Source: QHWF01 sp036848175 (GTDB lineage Bacteria > Acidobacteriota > Vicinamibacteria > Vicinamibacterales > CAVVIG01). Taken from it: 15,476 nucleotides of DNA. Position numbers and translations under genes: made by a program. Below, one piece after another: positions 14,322 to 15,476 of the stretch (positions are counted from its first letter, which is position 1; every line of letters starts with the position of its first letter). The notes beneath the pieces are model-generated. The model worked only from the letters and a program-made list of their open reading frames with translations, ran no database searches and had not been told where the DNA came from. Location of the stretch: NCBI GenBank assembly GCA_036848175.1, contig DAIUKO010000175.1, positions 1-15,476 on the forward strand. Direction: 5' to 3'.

Positions 14322-14735
14322 ATGAGAAGCGCGTTGCTCGTCGGGACCTTCGCCGTCGCCGCTATCCTTGTTTCCAATACCGTTGCTGCGCACCACGGAG
14401 CGAACCTCTTCGACACGACGAAGGCCGTCATGCTGAAGGGGACGATCACGAAGTTCGAGTGGGGCACGCCGCACAACCAGATTTACTTCGATGTGAAGGA
14501 CGCCAAGGGCGAGGTCCAGCACTGGGTGGCATCGACCGAGCCGGCGCCCGTGATGCTGGAGCGCGGATGGACGAGACGGTCGCTGAAGGAAGGTGACCAG
14601 GTCACCGTCTACATCTTTGCGGCGAAGAACGGCGCCACGGTCGGGAACCTGCAGAAGATCGTACTTGCCGATGGCAAGGAGCTGACCGCAGCCGGCCCGC
14701 CCGCGGGCGAACAGGCCGCTCCCGCCGCGCGGTAG
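14322..14735 (+). CDS. DUF6152 family secreted protein
   Basis: The 137-residue protein has a signal peptide (1-23, ending NTVAA) followed directly by HHGANLFD. The rest is an all-beta DUF6152 domain: VMLKGTITKFEWGTPHNQIY (36-55), the KDAKG turn, WVASTEPAPVMLERGW, SLKEGDQVTVYIFAAKNG and a GNLQKIVLADGKEL strand. The tail is Pro/Ala-rich (AGPPAGEQAAPAAR). The ATG has a strong GGGAGGG (14309-14315) 6 bases upstream. It is periplasmic and of unknown function. The conserved His24-His25 at the predicted mature N-terminus and His51 in the TPH motif are the obvious candidates for metal binding. It is followed after 4 bases by the next gene, with which it clearly forms an operon. It is transcribed divergently from the cytochrome gene. 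Confidence 0.92.
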   Translation: MRSALLVGTFAVAAILVSNTVAAHHGANLFDTTKAVMLKGTITKFEWGTPHNQIYFDVKDAKGEVQHWVASTEPAPVMLERGWTRRSLKEGDQVTVYIFAAKNGATVGNLQKIVLADGKELTAAGPPAGEQAAPAAR

Positions 14736-14739
14736 CGTC

Positions 14740-15476
14740 ATGCGCGCGCGTGTCACGACCGGAGCGGTCGTCGCGGCGACTTTCTTCACGGCCGTCCTTG
14801 CCGCGCAGACGCAACTCACCCCGTCCGACGCGGATCTCGCGCAGAAGAATTTTCTGCCGATCGGTCCGCCGTCGCCGCCTCCGGTCTCCAGGGTGCCCGA
14901 CCTCTCCGGCGACTGGGCGCTCGGTCTCGGCGGCATCGGCCAGAGTCTGAGCGCCGCCGATCCGGGCGGACGGATGCGGGGAAAGGAACCCGACATCTCG
15001 TACAAGCCGTGGGCGCTCGCCTACACGATGGCGCAGGTGCCGCCGACCGGCCCCGACGCGAAGTACGAGACCAACACCGACCCCGCGATTCATTACTGCG
15101 AGCCTCTCGGCCTCGGCAGAATCTACATGTATCCGGCAAAGACGAAGTTCATCCAGACGCCCGAGGCGGTGTACATCCTCCACGAACTCGGCCCGGCGTT
15201 TCGCGTGATCTGGCTCAATGCGAAGCACCCCGACGATCCGGATCCGCAGTACTGGGGCCATTCGGTCGGCTGGTACGAGAACGGCGACACGCTGGTGGTC
15301 GATACCGTGGGTACCAACGACAAGTCGTGGCTCGATCAACTCGGCCACCCTCACACCGAGAAGCTTCATTTCATCGAGCGGTACAAGAGGGTGGACGACA
15401 AGACCCTTCAGCTCGACATGACGGTCGACGATCCCGCTGCCTATACGGCGCCGTGGCCGGGCAGAAGGAACTGCAC
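14740..15476 (+). CDS. Secreted protein of unknown function paired with DUF6152, 3' end beyond the window
   Basis: An open frame of 245 codons runs from the ATG at 14740 off the right edge, so the protein is incomplete. It starts with a signal peptide (about 1-22, ending AVLAA) and a Pro-rich linker (IGPPSPPPVSRVPDLSGDW). Recognisable blocks are HYCEPLGLGRIYMYP, VYILHELGPAFRVIWL, YWGHSVGWYENGDTLVVDT and LDQLGHPHTEKLHFIERY, then TVDDPAAYTAPW. I recognise these as recurrent in a family of unnamed secreted proteins, abundant in Acidobacteriota, that often lie beside DUF6152 genes. No enzymatic function is known to me. The start lies 4 bases after the DUF6152 stop and has no strong ribosome-binding site of its own, so the pair is probably translated together. 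Conserved His and Trp residues in GHSVGWY and GHPH could form a ligand or metal site. Confidence 0.85.
   Translation, partial: MRARVTTGAVVAATFFTAVLAAQTQLTPSDADLAQKNFLPIGPPSPPPVSRVPDLSGDWALGLGGIGQSLSAADPGGRMRGKEPDISYKPWALAYTMAQVPPTGPDAKYETNTDPAIHYCEPLGLGRIYMYPAKTKFIQTPEAVYILHELGPAFRVIWLNAKHPDDPDPQYWGHSVGWYENGDTLVVDTVGTNDKSWLDQLGHPHTEKLHFIERYKRVDDKTLQLDMTVDDPAAYTAPWPGRRNC

Noticed and set aside
14246..14476. N-terminal extension of the cytochrome gene
   Set aside because: It is antisense to the DUF6152 gene and its divergent promoter, and it would hide the good signal peptide and GGAG site at the ATG 14245.
1..15476. CRISPR arrays, tRNA or rRNA genes, insertion sequences, attachment sites
   Set aside because: No short regularly spaced repeats, no tRNA-like cloverleaf, no transposase or integrase sequence, and no terminal inverted repeats were found by eye; the only large repeat is the receptor gene pair.

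Overview
The window is high-GC bacterial DNA, tightly packed, with no gene-free stretch longer than about 130 bases. The gene content points to Acidobacteriota, most likely a Vicinamibacteria-like soil lineage. That inference rests on two near-1000-residue TonB-dependent receptors with an N-terminal carboxypeptidase-regulatory-like domain, two DUF6152 proteins, and a di-heme cytochrome of the reaction-centre cytochrome c subunit type fused to a second domain. No rRNA or marker gene is present to confirm the taxon.

Layout. Bases 1-381 (minus) hold the start of a secreted DUF6152 protein cut by the window edge. Bases 477-10823 (minus) look like one ~10.3 kb transcription unit. In transcription order it contains TonB receptor B (7872-10823), a Tat-exported [2Fe-2S] subunit (7204-7824), a molybdopterin catalytic subunit (4920-7193), an FAD subunit (3931-4905), a pentapeptide-repeat protein (3408-3929) and TonB receptor A (477-3374). 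The gaps are 47, 10, 14, 1 and 33 bases. Bases 10957-14245 (minus) hold a di-heme cytochrome c gene followed 7 bases later by a three-part fusion: membrane segments, a spermidine-synthase-like domain and a degenerate glutaminyl-cyclase/M28-like domain. From a divergent 76-base promoter region, a second DUF6152 gene (14322-14735, plus) and a secreted protein of unknown function (14740 to the window end) run rightwards.

How the parts may work together. The three-subunit molybdenum hydroxylase resembles the periplasmic aldehyde oxidoreductase type (E. coli PaoABC) in two ways: only the small subunit carries a twin-arginine signal, and the FAD subunit carries a Cys-rich insert. It is bracketed by two paralogous outer-membrane receptors. 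The simplest reading is that the receptors import a ligand into the periplasm, the hydroxylase oxidises it there, and a periplasmic c-type cytochrome such as the neighbouring one could accept electrons. The substrate cannot be read from the sequence. The pentapeptide protein is coupled to the FAD gene, and its role is unknown.

The most interesting leads are the receptor-hydroxylase-pentapeptide operon, the fusion protein with eroded catalytic sites, and the DUF6152 proteins. Predicted cleavage of the DUF6152 signal peptides leaves an N-terminal His-His pair, as would be needed for a copper histidine brace.
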